From: Celeribacter baekdonensis B30
GTDB lineage: Bacteria; Pseudomonadota; Alphaproteobacteria; Rhodobacterales; Rhodobacteraceae
Direction: 5' to 3'
Assembly (NCBI RefSeq): GCF_000299875.1
Contig: NZ_AMRK01000002.1
Span: forward strand, 372,001-436,000
DNA: 64,000 nt
Under the pieces are notes generated by a model. The model saw only the letters and a program-made list of their open reading frames with translations, did no database searches and was not told where the DNA came from. This document shows, in pieces, positions 43,929 through 52,189 of the stretch (the first letter of the stretch is position 1; each line of letters opens with the position of its first letter). A program made the translations under genes and the position numbers.

Positions 43929-44704
43929 AAAAAACGTGGTTCCTGGGCGCGCTTTGGGTCTCAGTCGGGGCGCATGTCTTTGCCGCCGGCTGGATGCCCG
44001 CCGCCCCCGCGCCCGTCTTGGACGGGGGTGTGGTGGCGGGTGAGGTGGCGCTCGGATTGGGGTTCGAGGATTTGGTTGCAGGCTCCGTGCACCCGGTGGT
44101 CCCGATGGAAACGCCGCCTGTTTCTGCGGTTCAAACGCCTGAAACCCCACCCACGGATATGCCCATCCCGACCGAGGCCCCCGTCCCGCCCAAGGCGCTT
44201 GTGCCAGACAGCCCGCAGGTGACGGCACAAGCCCCACAGGAGCGCATTGTGGCACACACACCACCGCCCAAACCCACGCCGCCAGAGGTCAAGAAACCCC
44301 CAAAACCGGCAACACAACCGCCGTCGCAATCCGGCAATGCGGACACAAACGCTAAGAAGGGCGCGGTAACGACCACGCCGGGTGACGCAGCGCAGCGGTC
44401 GCAAAAAACCGCCAAACCCACGGCATCGAACGCCGGAGACGGGGCCGTTCGCTCCTATCAAAGCCAGATTTTGCGCAAAATCGCGCGGGTGCCAAAACGC
44501 TCTGCGGGCGCACGGGGCAAGGCGATGGTGGGTTTGACCATCACCGCCTCGGGCGCGATTTCAAACGTGGCGATTGTGCAAAGCTCGGGCCATGCCGGGA
44601 TCGACAAAATCGCGCTTGCCCAAGTGCAACGCGCCGGTCCGTTTACCCCGACACCGACGGGAAAGCCGATCAAACTTGTCGTTCGGTTTGAGAGCAAAGG
44701 CTGA
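43925..44704 (+). CDS. tonB: TonB energy transducer (second cassette)
   Basis: A 259-residue TonB. N-terminal anchor: TWFLGALWVSVGAHVFAAGW, with the S-x3-H motif (SVGAH). A Pro/Lys-rich spacer (PPPKPTPPEVKKPPKPATQPP) crosses the periplasm. The C-terminal domain is VPKRSAGARGKAMVGLTITASGAISNVAIVQSSGHAGIDKIAL. It resembles the first TonB in plan but differs in the spacer. Convergent with the DUF3299 gene. Confidence 0.9.
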   Translation: MKKTWFLGALWVSVGAHVFAAGWMPAAPAPVLDGGVVAGEVALGLGFEDLVAGSVHPVVPMETPPVSAVQTPETPPTDMPIPTEAPVPPKALVPDSPQVTAQAPQERIVAHTPPPKPTPPEVKKPPKPATQPPSQSGNADTNAKKGAVTTTPGDAAQRSQKTAKPTASNAGDGAVRSYQSQILRKIARVPKRSAGARGKAMVGLTITASGAISNVAIVQSSGHAGIDKIALAQVQRAGPFTPTPTGKPIKLVVRFESKG

Positions 44705-44722
44705 CGCGCACCCTTTTGATGC

Positions 44723-44738
44723 GCCCGCAATGGCGGGC
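44723..44738. terminator. Short hairpin between convergent tonB2 and DUF3299 genes
   Basis: GCCCGC (44723-44728) and GCGGGC (44733-44738) form a perfect 6-bp stem with a 4-nt loop, in a 36-base gap between convergent stops. There is no U-run, so activity is uncertain. Confidence 0.35.
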
Positions 44739-44740
44739 CG

Positions 44741-45256
44741 CTACCAGACGTAGATCTCGATCTTGCTCGCCACGATCTCATAGCCAATCTCGGCGATCTC
44801 CGTCGATTGCAACCGCGCGTTCAGGCGGCCATAGACCCAGATCGCATCCCACAGCTTGTTTGATGGCCAAGGCGTCTGCGTGGTCACATAGACCAATTGA
44901 TTTGGCGGCGGCGGCGGCACATGGATACAGGCCCCGGTATAGGGCACCAGGATAAACCCGGTCACGCCCTCGGCTCCGATTTCCATCGGAATGATATAGC
45001 CGGGCAATTTGACCGACGCGCCGTCCAGAGCCGTGTTCAACTTGGTCGCGTTCTCGTCAAAGATCGGTTTCCACGTGTCGTTTTGCTCATCAAGAGCGCC
45101 TTCACCGATGATCTCCGAATAGGGCACGCCGGGCGGGATCAGTTCCTCCCAGGTGAGTTCCTGAAACGGCATGGCGAGGGCCGCGCGCGGCAGGGCTGTG
45201 GTTGCGAGGGCAAGACAGCCGAACTGTCTGCGTGTGAGGGGAAGCTGTGCTTTCAT
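44741..45256 (-). CDS. DUF3299 domain protein, Tat-exported
   Basis: A 171-residue protein with a twin-arginine leader (LTRRQFGCLALATTALPRAALA). The mature part is a DUF3299 domain (FQELTWEELIPPG, VKLPGYIIPMEIGAEGVTGFILVPYTGACIHVPPPPPNQLVYV), ending around residue 170. The cysteine and histidine in GACIHVPPPP are conserved family features. It is the last gene of a group with an ABC permease, ATPase and DUF2796 protein and overlaps the permease stop by four bases. This gene set resembles zinc-related systems; the precise role is unknown. Confidence 0.85.
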   Translation of the reverse strand: MKAQLPLTRRQFGCLALATTALPRAALAMPFQELTWEELIPPGVPYSEIIGEGALDEQNDTWKPIFDENATKLNTALDGASVKLPGYIIPMEIGAEGVTGFILVPYTGACIHVPPPPPNQLVYVTTQTPWPSNKLWDAIWVYGRLNARLQSTEIAEIGYEIVASKIEIYVW

Positions 45257-46500
45257 ATCCGCACCATCATGCCATCGGCGAGCGACAAGCGATAGGCCCT
45301 GAGCGCCGGAAAAAGGCTGGTGAGCGCTGCCGCGCCGATCACGAAACCAAGCGCCAAGGCGTCGCGCGGCGAAGGCGGCTCAATCGGCAACCAAATCCCA
45401 AAGGCGGCGTCCACCCAAGGCTGTCCAATCACGAGGCCGAGGTACAAAAACCCGAGGCCAAGCAAAGCCCCCGCCGCCGCCACCAGCATCGCTTCAAGCA
45501 CCAAAAGGCCCAAAATGGTGCTGGGCCGCGCCCCCATCGCGCGCCAAATCGCCATCTCCCGCCTACGCTCATTGAGGCTTGAGAAAATCATCGCCATCAT
45601 GCCAATCAGCGCCGTCACCACCACCATCGCGGACACGCCGATCAAGGCGGTTTCGGCCACTCCGACGATCTGCCAAAGCTCCTGAAGCGCCACCCCCGGC
45701 AGAATGGCCAACACGGGCTCCTCGGGATAGTCGTTGATCCAGCGTTGCAGGCCAAAAACCTGCAACCGCGACTTGACCCCGACCAGTGCCGCCGTGATCG
45801 CGGTGGGCGTCAGGTCCATGTCGCGAATGACCTCGCGCGGCGTGATCTGGCCGGACTTCGCGCCACTTTGCCAATCGACATGGATGGCCTCAATCGCCTC
45901 GAGGCTGACGATCACTGTCCGGTCCACGGGCGTCCCGGTTTTGGCGATGATGCCCGCAATCCGAAATGGCTGATCGTCATGGGCGGTGAAGGAGGCAAGC
46001 CCATGCGACACCACGATCGGATCGCCCACGGCGTAGCCCAAAGTGGCGGCCACATCGGCACCGACGACCGCATCGTAAAGGTCCTCGAGCCCATGGCCTT
46101 CGGGGATCTCCAACGCTCGCCCGCCGCGATATTTGTAATGTTCAAAAAACCCCGATGTCGTCCCCATGACGCGAAACTGGCGATGGCTGTCGCCCAGTGA
46201 GATCGGCACGATCCAATCCACCTCGGGGCGGGATTTGATGTCCTGATAGCTGTCCCATGTCACGTTGTTGGTGGCGTTACCGATGCGAAAAACGGAATAG
46301 AGCAAAAGCTGCACCGACCCGGAACGCGCCCCGACAATCAGGTCCGTGCCTGAAATCGTGTCGGCAAAACTGGCGCGTGCGCCGGTGCGGATTTTTTCCA
46401 CACCCAGGAAAAGCGCGACCGAAAGCGCGATGGCCAGAATCGTCATGCCAACCGTCAGGGCGCGCGCGCATAATGACCCGATGGCCAGACGCAAGATCAT
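45253..46500 (-). CDS. ABC transporter permease, MacB/FtsX type
   Basis: A 415-residue permease. It has an N-terminal membrane helix (TVGMTILAIALSVALFLGVEKI), a large periplasmic domain (about 40-265), and three C-terminal helices including the FtsX module (AMVVVTALIGMMAMIFSSLNERRREMAIWRAMGARPSTILGLLVLEAM). Such permeases do not move substrates through a channel but act mechanically on periplasmic or outer-membrane partners. Four-base overlaps on both sides tie it to the ATPase and the DUF3299 gene. Confidence 0.9.
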   Translation of the reverse strand: MILRLAIGSLCARALTVGMTILAIALSVALFLGVEKIRTGARASFADTISGTDLIVGARSGSVQLLLYSVFRIGNATNNVTWDSYQDIKSRPEVDWIVPISLGDSHRQFRVMGTTSGFFEHYKYRGGRALEIPEGHGLEDLYDAVVGADVAATLGYAVGDPIVVSHGLASFTAHDDQPFRIAGIIAKTGTPVDRTVIVSLEAIEAIHVDWQSGAKSGQITPREVIRDMDLTPTAITAALVGVKSRLQVFGLQRWINDYPEEPVLAILPGVALQELWQIVGVAETALIGVSAMVVVTALIGMMAMIFSSLNERRREMAIWRAMGARPSTILGLLVLEAMLVAAAGALLGLGFLYLGLVIGQPWVDAAFGIWLPIEPPSPRDALALGFVIGAAALTSLFPALRAYRLSLADGMMVRI

Positions 46501-47192
46501 GCTGCGCTCCTTTCGGTACTCACAATATCCGCAAGGCGGATGACCCGGTCGAACCGCGGGGCGAGCCTTTCGTCATGGCTGACCATCAACAGCGCAGACT
46601 GCACTTCATCTGTGCGATCAAACAACAGGCGCAGAAAACTGTCCTGTGTCTCGGCATCGAGCGCCGAGGTGGGTTCGTCCGCGACGATCAAAGGCGGCGC
46701 ACCGATCAGGGCGCGCGCCACCGCGACGCGTTGTTGCTGACCCACGCTCAGCCGCCCCGCCTGCCTGCTCAAAACCTCATCCGGCAGGCCAAGTCCGGCG
46801 CAAAGCCGCGCGGCTTCTGTCACGGCACCCCCCGCGCGGGCCCGCCGATGCGGCGCAAAGCGCAGCGGCAAAAGGATATTGTCGATGACCTTCGCATAGG
46901 GCAGCAAATTGAACTGTTGAAAAATCACGCCGATCTGTTCGGCCCGGAACCGGTCGCGCCCGCCCGCGCTCAGCGTGCCAAGATCGGTGCCGCCGACCGA
47001 GACCCGTCCCCGCGTGGCAGGAACGATGCCGCAGATCAACGACAGAAGCGTGGATTTCCCCGATCCGCTGGCCCCAATCAGCAGCACCCGTTCACCGGGC
47101 GCCATCTGAAAGGCCGGACAGGACAGAGAAAACCCGCCCCGGCCCGGCCATGCAAAGGCAACATCATCAAGAGCAAGGACGGGTATCGTCAT
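46497..47192 (-). CDS. ABC transporter ATP-binding protein (LolD/MacB type)
   Basis: A 231-residue ATPase. Walker A GASGSGKST near residue 40, Q-loop IFQQFNLLPYAKVIDN, signature LSVGQQQRVAVARAL (LSVGQ instead of LSGGQ), Walker B LIVADEPTSALD and switch MVSHDERL are all in place. The pattern is that of the LolD/MacB group that pairs with FtsX-type permeases. It starts two bases after the DUF2796 stop. Confidence 0.92.
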   Translation of the reverse strand: MTIPVLALDDVAFAWPGRGGFSLSCPAFQMAPGERVLLIGASGSGKSTLLSLICGIVPATRGRVSVGGTDLGTLSAGGRDRFRAEQIGVIFQQFNLLPYAKVIDNILLPLRFAPHRRARAGGAVTEAARLCAGLGLPDEVLSRQAGRLSVGQQQRVAVARALIGAPPLIVADEPTSALDAETQDSFLRLLFDRTDEVQSALLMVSHDERLAPRFDRVIRLADIVSTERSAA

Positions 47193-47194
47193 GG

Positions 47195-47806
47195 TCAGTC
47201 CAACGTCAGTTTCGCAACCGAGCGATTGATCTCCGCCGCGCCCGCGCCGGTTGCGGTGACATAATGCGCCTCGATTTCATGTGCGTTTTCAAAGCGTTCG
47301 AAGAAGGGGAAGCCAAGGGTGGTGAGCTCTTGCGGCTGGGCACAGGCAAAGATGTAGCGCGCGTGGAATTCGCTATGTGCGGCCCCCTCCGTATGGGCGT
47401 GATCGTCGCCGTCATCGTGGCTATGCGCCTCGGTCGCAGCGTCCTGATCATGATCGTCATCCTGATCGTCGTCGTGATCGTCGTCGTGATCACCGGCGTG
47501 AAGATGGGCCAGAACTTCGGTCAACCGGCACCCCGCAGCCTTTGGCAGCGCAATGACGTTTTCAGGCAGCAACAGCGTGCGGATCGCCGCCTCCACTTTG
47601 TCCTTATCCGCATCCGTGCTGGCGGCGTATTCGAAACCGACAAGATCCATGCCGGGCGACATAAGGTTCATCTCGATGATCTCCCCCTCGACGGCAAGCT
47701 CAAGCGTGCTGACGCCATGGACATGCGCGTCCATTTCGCGGGTCTCTTGCGCCCACAGCGGCGCGGCAGTGAGGGAGGCCAGAAGGGCAAAACGGATCGG
47801 TTTCAT
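47195..47806 (-). CDS. DUF2796 His/Asp-rich periplasmic zinc-binding protein
   Basis: A 203-residue secreted protein with signal peptide MKPIRFALLASLTAAPLWAQ. EMDAHVHGVSTLELAVEG opens the DUF2796 domain. Residues near 110-145 form a low-complexity metal-binding tract (HDDDHDDDQDDDHDQD and HSHDDGDDHAH). After it the domain resumes (HSEFHARYIFACAQPQELTTLGFPFFERF). DUF2796 proteins occur in zinc-regulated ABC clusters such as the Zrg-type system described in Vibrio. The start at 47806 is supported by AAAGGACC. It is the first gene of the four-gene operon with the ATPase, permease and DUF3299 protein. Confidence 0.87.
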   Translation of the reverse strand: MKPIRFALLASLTAAPLWAQETREMDAHVHGVSTLELAVEGEIIEMNLMSPGMDLVGFEYAASTDADKDKVEAAIRTLLLPENVIALPKAAGCRLTEVLAHLHAGDHDDDHDDDQDDDHDQDAATEAHSHDDGDDHAHTEGAAHSEFHARYIFACAQPQELTTLGFPFFERFENAHEIEAHYVTATGAGAAEINRSVAKLTLD

Positions 47807-47943
47807 AAGGGGTCCTTTCGGTGTCATATAAGTCAAAGTTTGAGGGTCACTGCAACACAGACGCGATGTGGCGTTTGGGCAGAGTTGGGCATTGCACAAT
47901 AAAACGCGCAACGCTGACAGATGCCGACAGGCGCTGAAGCGTG

Positions 47944-48243
47944 TCATGTGGTGCTGTCCTGATCTGTGAAACGAGCGGCGGCCTTGGGGGCAAAGGGAAA
48001 GGCCTTGTCGCGGGCGAGGGTCTTTTGTTCGGCGCGATCCAGGCGCGCCAATATCTGTGCAACGCCTTCGCCGCGCGCCTGCGCCCGCCGCAAGATTTTA
48101 CGACAGGATGCGGGCGACCAAGGCAATGCGGCCTCTGACAACCATGCACGCACGGGGGCGGGCAAAGTGTCATAGGCGCGCATCGGGTCTTCGCTGCGGC
48201 GTTTGGGTTTGAGGCCCGTGGTGCCCCGGTTCGTCGCCCTCAT
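47944..48243 (-). CDS. Small conserved protein, DUF6525-like
   Basis: A 99-residue basic, helical protein. NRGTTGLKPKRRSEDPMRAYDTLPAPVRAWLSEAALPWSPASCRKILRRA resembles a small Rhodobacteraceae family that I associate with DUF6525. The remainder (ILARLDRAEQKTLARDKAFPF) is charged. GGAGG precedes ATG 48243 by seven bases. It follows the CobW gene by 40 bases on the same strand and probably belongs to that transcription unit. No function is known. Confidence 0.65.
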   Translation of the reverse strand: MRATNRGTTGLKPKRRSEDPMRAYDTLPAPVRAWLSEAALPWSPASCRKILRRAQARGEGVAQILARLDRAEQKTLARDKAFPFAPKAAARFTDQDSTT

Positions 48244-48283
48244 CGTGCCGCCTCCGGGGCCTCTGGCCAATGGTGATGATAGC

Positions 48284-49495
48284 TCATGCCACCGCCGCTC
48301 GCCGCCAGACGGGAAACGGATCGGGCAGATCGGTCCGTGCATCGGGACCCACGGCCAGATATTCGGGCACAAGACAGGCGTCCAGACGCGCCTTGAGCGC
48401 GGGCCAGTCAATCCCCGAGCCGATAAAGACGATCTCCTGCCTGCGGTCGCCCCAAGGCTCGGCCCAATGCGCGGCCATATAGTCGCGCGCACCCTCATGA
48501 TCCGGCCAGCGGTCCTTTGGCACTGCGGCCCACCATGTGCCCAGCGGCTTGACCGAAGACAGAGCCCCCGCAAGCGAGAACTCCGCCACCCAATCGGGCT
48601 GTGTCGCGATCCAGAAATGCCCCTTGGCGCGGATGACACCACTCATTTCACCATTCAACACGGCCATGATTTTCTCTGGCTCAAACGGACGGCGGGCGCG
48701 GTAGACATGGCTGGTGACGCCGTATTCTTCAGTCTCGGGCACATGATCGGCAAAGCCGTATAGCTCCTTGGCCCACATCGGATGTTCATGCGCTTTGTCA
48801 AAATCGAACAGCCCGGTATCAAGGATCGCCTCCGTCGGCACCACGCTGTGACTGGTCTCGATGACCCGCGCGTCGGCGTTCAGGCTCCGGATGATCTTGC
48901 GTGCCGCGTCCACCTGATGCGGCTCGGCGTCACCGACCTTGTTGAGGATCACCACATCGGCGAATTCGATCTGTTCGACCAACAGATTGACCAGTGTGCG
49001 CTCGTCTTCGTCGCCCAATGTCTCGCCCCGGTCACGCAGGAAATCATGGCTGGAATAATCCCGCAACAGGTTCACCGCATCAACCACGGTCACCATCGTG
49101 TCGAGGCGCGACACATCCGACAGGCTCTCACCCGCCTCGTCGCGGAAATCAAACGTCGCGGCCACGGGCAGAGGTTCGGAAATCCCGGTCGACTCGATCA
49201 GCAGGTAATCAAACCGCCCATCCTCGGCCAGCCGCCGCACCTCTTGCAAAAGATCATCACGCAGGGTGCAGCAGATGCAGCCATTCGACATCTCAACCAA
49301 GGTCTCATCCGTGTGGCTGAGGTTCGCCCCACCCTCGCGCACCAGATCGGCGTCTATGTTGATCTCTGACATGTCGTTGACGATCACCGCCACACGCCGC
49401 CCCTCGCGGTTGTTCAACACGCGGTTCAAAAGCGTGGTCTTTCCCGCGCCCAAAAAGCCGGACAAAACAGTGACGGGAAGGCGGGTATCGGTCAT
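48284..49495 (-). CDS. CobW/COG0523 family GTP-binding metallochaperone
   Basis: A 403-residue G3E GTPase. Walker A is [11 protein letters not shown], and the metal-binding motif is NGCICCTLR (CxCC). The G-motifs include ESTG, NKVGD and VNDMSEIN. The C-terminal CobW domain begins near [25 protein letters not shown]. In bacteria such proteins often deliver or rescue zinc under limitation (ZigA/YeiR/YjiA types), or act in cobalamin cobalt insertion. Here the adjacent zinc-type genes and upstream Zur-like palindromes favour zinc, though B12 genes are also near. The start overlaps the preceding stop by four bases. Confidence 0.9.
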   Translation of the reverse strand: MTDTRLPVTVLSGFLGAGKTTLLNRVLNNREGRRVAVIVNDMSEINIDADLVREGGANLSHTDETLVEMSNGCICCTLRDDLLQEVRRLAEDGRFDYLLIESTGISEPLPVAATFDFRDEAGESLSDVSRLDTMVTVVDAVNLLRDYSSHDFLRDRGETLGDEDERTLVNLLVEQIEFADVVILNKVGDAEPHQVDAARKIIRSLNADARVIETSHSVVPTEAILDTGLFDFDKAHEHPMWAKELYGFADHVPETEEYGVTSHVYRARRPFEPEKIMAVLNGEMSGVIRAKGHFWIATQPDWVAEFSLAGALSSVKPLGTWWAAVPKDRWPDHEGARDYMAAHWAEPWGDRRQEIVFIGSGIDWPALKARLDACLVPEYLAVGPDARTDLPDPFPVWRRAAVA

Positions 49496-50409
49496 GGGGT
49501 GACCTCCAAGGGTGTGACAAGATCGGGAAACAGCAGCGAGGCATGGCAGCCCGTGCCCGCCTGCGCGCCATCCGCAAGGGCGAAGTTGATATTGGGCATC
49601 GGGCGGGAAAGATCGCCTGCGGCAAACACGCCCGGCACGCTGGTCTGGGCCATCGCGCCAACCTTAACGAACGACCCCGTCGGCCCGTCGGCCGAGGCGC
49701 AACCAAGCTGTTCTGCCGGGCTGGCCGCCAAGCTTGTCCGCGGGCCGACAAACAGCGCCGCAAAGCGCGCGGTGGCGCCGCCGCTCAGGCTGAGGTCTAT
49801 GCCCGTGGCATCGGCGGTTGCGGTCTCCAGCGCTCTGGTCTCAATCTGAACCCCTGCTGTGGCCAGTACGTCGAGGTCAAGCCCCTCCATCCCACCGGTG
49901 ATCAGGGTGACCTGCGCGCTCCAATCGGCCCGCAACATCAAGGCCTGATGCGCGCTCATCGGATGTGTGGCGAGAACGGCCAGCGGTGCGCCCTTGACCT
50001 CATAGCCGTGGCAATAGGGACAGTGCAGCACGGTCTGCCCCCAAGCCTGTGCGAGACCGGGAATGTCCGGTAAAATATCGCGCACGCCATGAGCCAGAAT
50101 GATGCGTTTTGCGGCACTTTTTTCGCCATCCGCAAGCGTCACCGAGAACGCGCCCTCTTCACCATGGATTGCTGTAACCGTACCGCTGCGCTGCGTGACG
50201 CTCGGATAGGCCCTCAGGTCGGCTCGGAACCGTTCAAGGATTGCACTGGGCGAGAGACCGTCCCACCCCGCCACACCATGCGCGCCGGATGAGTTTCGGT
50301 TGCGGGGCACCCCGGCGTCGATCACTGTGACGGATCGGCTGGCGCGCCCGAGTTGAAGCGTGGCGGTCAGCCCCGCGAAGCTGCCGCCAATGATAACTGC
50401 ATCTTGCAT
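49492..50409 (-). CDS. NAD(P)/FAD-dependent oxidoreductase, thioredoxin reductase-like
   Basis: A 305-residue flavoprotein. The FAD motif is [20 protein letters not shown], and the redox motif CPYC lies in [12 protein letters not shown] near residue 135. The NAD(P) region is weaker ([18 protein letters not shown]). The C-terminal [12 protein letters not shown] holds the FAD aspartate. It resembles thioredoxin reductase-like proteins often found with zinc-limitation genes. ATG 50409 follows GAAAGG. It is the first gene of the unit with CobW and the DUF6525-like gene. Confidence 0.88.
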   Translation of the reverse strand: MQDAVIIGGSFAGLTATLQLGRASRSVTVIDAGVPRNRNSSGAHGVAGWDGLSPSAILERFRADLRAYPSVTQRSGTVTAIHGEEGAFSVTLADGEKSAAKRIILAHGVRDILPDIPGLAQAWGQTVLHCPYCHGYEVKGAPLAVLATHPMSAHQALMLRADWSAQVTLITGGMEGLDLDVLATAGVQIETRALETATADATGIDLSLSGGATARFAALFVGPRTSLAASPAEQLGCASADGPTGSFVKVGAMAQTSVPGVFAAGDLSRPMPNINFALADGAQAGTGCHASLLFPDLVTPLEVTP

Positions 50410-50479
50410 TTGATACCTTTCGTCATGCGCGCCGCTGCTTTGACAGGGCGCGGTGGTTTTTGGGGAGGAGGTATAAGTA

Positions 50480-50494
50480 TGTGATCACATTACA
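50480..50494. promoter_or_regulatory. Zur-like palindrome, proximal copy
   Basis: TGTGATCACATTACA matches the distal copy TGTAATAACATTACA at 13 of 15 bases. It also overlaps the perfect palindrome ATGTGATCACAT (50479-50490). It lies about 70 bases upstream of the flavoprotein start, where a repressor would block transcription of the CobW unit. Confidence 0.5.
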
Positions 50495-50601
50495 TTACAT
50501 TGCCCTACGGAGACAGATCAGCGCGGCATGTGGGCGAGACAGTGAGTCGGGGCATCGCTGATTCCATGTTACTTTATAACGCTCAACCTGATTATACAAA
50601 A

Positions 50602-50616
50602 TGTAATAACATTACA
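50602..50616. promoter_or_regulatory. Zur-like palindrome, distal copy
   Basis: TGTAAT-AAC-ATTACA is a perfect inverted repeat with a 3-base centre, AT-rich like the Zur boxes of proteobacteria. It sits 122 bases upstream of the proximal copy. The zinc-type genes downstream make Zur the first candidate, but no zur gene is in the window to test against. Confidence 0.5.
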
Positions 50617-50768
50617 ATAGATGCTCAAGCGAAGGTGACTTTACCCCATCCGACCGGAATCGCGCACAAACGTCCCGCTTTGACGTTCAGAAATCGGGGC
50701 AACATGCTATGACTGCCAATCGCACCCGCGTCACAAATCGCCCCCCTGATGCGCGTTCTGTACAAGCC

Positions 50769-51434
50769 CTATGAAAAATGCTGGCGATCCACCAGCCAGT
50801 CCTGAGCGCCTTGAAGCGTGGCGCGATAGACGGTGGCCCCGATCGCTTCACCCACCGCCGTGTGCAGGCCAGCATAATCGTCGACCCCGACAGGTGCGGC
50901 GACCGCGATACAATCGGTGCCCGTGCCAGTGGCAAAGCCGGTGGCCGTGCCGCCAATGCTCTCAAGCGGCAAGGCAGCATCAAGAATGGCGGCGGTGCGG
51001 GCCTCGGCGATGATCGTGAGCGCCTCAATCAACCCAGCCTGCGACAGACCATGGCTCAGCCGCACCGCGATGTTGATCGTGCCCCAGGCATCGTGAGGCC
51101 GCAGCACGCGCATCCCCACACGCTCCGCATTGGACAGGCCAACCGTGGCAACGCAGGTGGCGCAAATGCCGTCCACCACCGCCTCGGTTTGTTGAAAACG
51201 CCGCACATCGCGCGAGGTCAAAAAGGCCACGGCCTCTTGCGCGTCAAGCCCGGCCAACTCGCCCAGCAACCAATCGCGCGCATTCAGCGTTTCGGTCAGA
51301 TCGGCGTTGCGGACCTCACGCCATAGGATGCGCCGCGCGGCGACAAACCCCGGACGGTTCAGCGCCCAGCTGAGCACCTGCATCTCCTGCCCGAGATCGA
51401 AAGACAGCCAAGGCCGGTTCAGCGCGACAGTCAT
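50769..51434 (-). CDS. cbiZ: Adenosylcobinamide amidohydrolase
   Basis: A 221-residue CbiZ protein that removes the aminopropanol side chain of adenosylcobinamide or pseudo-B12, letting the cell rebuild it into cobalamin. Characteristic segments are ARRILWREVRNADL, GLDAQEAVAFLTSRDVRRF, VDGICATCVATVGLSNAERVG and ATGFATGTGTDCIAVA. It is the last gene of the B12 uptake operon and its start overlaps the btuD stop by four bases. Its presence implies salvage of corrinoids made by other organisms. Confidence 0.9.
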   Translation of the reverse strand: MTVALNRPWLSFDLGQEMQVLSWALNRPGFVAARRILWREVRNADLTETLNARDWLLGELAGLDAQEAVAFLTSRDVRRFQQTEAVVDGICATCVATVGLSNAERVGMRVLRPHDAWGTINIAVRLSHGLSQAGLIEALTIIAEARTAAILDAALPLESIGGTATGFATGTGTDCIAVAAPVGVDDYAGLHTAVGEAIGATVYRATLQGAQDWLVDRQHFS

Positions 51435-52189
51435 TCCAGCACCTCGAGCGGTTGGAAAACCGGGCCTTGAGGCGTGACCTCGAACCAAGCTGAAATGCCG
51501 AATGTATCGCGCAAAAGCGTGGGCGTCAGCACCGAGGCGGGCGCACCATCAGCGACAATACGGCCCTGATCCAATACGATCAGCCGCGTGCAATGGCGCA
51601 CGCCAAGACCGAGATCATGCAGGGACACGATCACCGCCTGACCTTCGGCGGCAAGGGCTGAAAACGTGCGCATGGTCGAAATTTGATGCGCCGGGTCCAG
51701 CCCGGCAATCGGTTCATCAGCCATCAAAAGCGGCGCGTCTTGCGCCAGCGCACGTGCCATCAAAACGCGGGCCTGTTCGCCACCTGACAAGGCCGTGACG
51801 ATGCGCTGACGGAACGCGGTCAACCCCATCCGCGCCAGCGCCCGGTCCACCGCCGCACGGTCCTCGGCACTGGCGCGTTGCCCCGGCGACAGATGCGGTG
51901 TGCGGCCCAGCGCCACCAGTGTTTCAACCGACACCGGCCAAGCAATCTCGCGCGATTGCGGCATCCACGCGGCGGCACGGCCGCGCGCCCGCGGCGGCAA
52001 TTGCGCCAAAGACGAACGCCCGTGATGCGGCAAAATCCCCAAAATAGCCCGCATAAGCGTGGTCTTGCCCGCGCCATTTGGCCCGATCAACCCAACGACC
52101 TCGCCCTTGTCCACAGTCAGGGAGACGTCTTGCAACACCGCCCTGCCACCGAGCGAAACGGCGAGTCCTTCGACGGAAAGCAACGTCAT
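51431..52189 (-). CDS. btuD: Cobalamin ABC transporter ATP-binding protein
   Basis: A 252-residue ATPase. Walker A GPNGAGKTT near residue 36, signature LSGGEQARVLMARAL, Walker B LLMADEPIAGLD, and switch IVSLHDLGLGVRHC are complete. It is of the BtuD/FecE type. It sits between btuC and cbiZ with ATGA overlaps on both sides, so it is co-translated with them. Powers B12 import through BtuC. Confidence 0.93.
   Translation of the reverse strand: MTLLSVEGLAVSLGGRAVLQDVSLTVDKGEVVGLIGPNGAGKTTLMRAILGILPHHGRSSLAQLPPRARGRAAAWMPQSREIAWPVSVETLVALGRTPHLSPGQRASAEDRAAVDRALARMGLTAFRQRIVTALSGGEQARVLMARALAQDAPLLMADEPIAGLDPAHQISTMRTFSALAAEGQAVIVSLHDLGLGVRHCTRLIVLDQGRIVADGAPASVLTPTLLRDTFGISAWFEVTPQGPVFQPLEVLE

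Larger units (their letters stand above)
50410..50768. promoter_or_regulatory. Control region upstream of the CobW operon
   Basis: This 359-base stretch between the flavoprotein start and the cbiZ stop holds no convincing gene. It contains two similar palindromes, listed separately, about 122 bases apart, and AT-rich sequence between 50560 and 50640. The 3' side near 50640-50768 shows nothing recognisable. Confidence 0.6.

Noticed and set aside
47400-47510. Tandem repeat or CRISPR-like array in the DUF2796 gene
   Set aside because: The repetitive GTC/ATC pattern encodes the Asp/His metal-binding tract; it lacks spacers.
50500-50712. 70-codon plus-strand frame upstream of the CobW unit
   Set aside because: No ribosome site, no family character, and it covers the distal palindrome.
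50709-50774. 21-codon frame ending against cbiZ
   Set aside because: Too short, no ribosome site, no conservation evidence.
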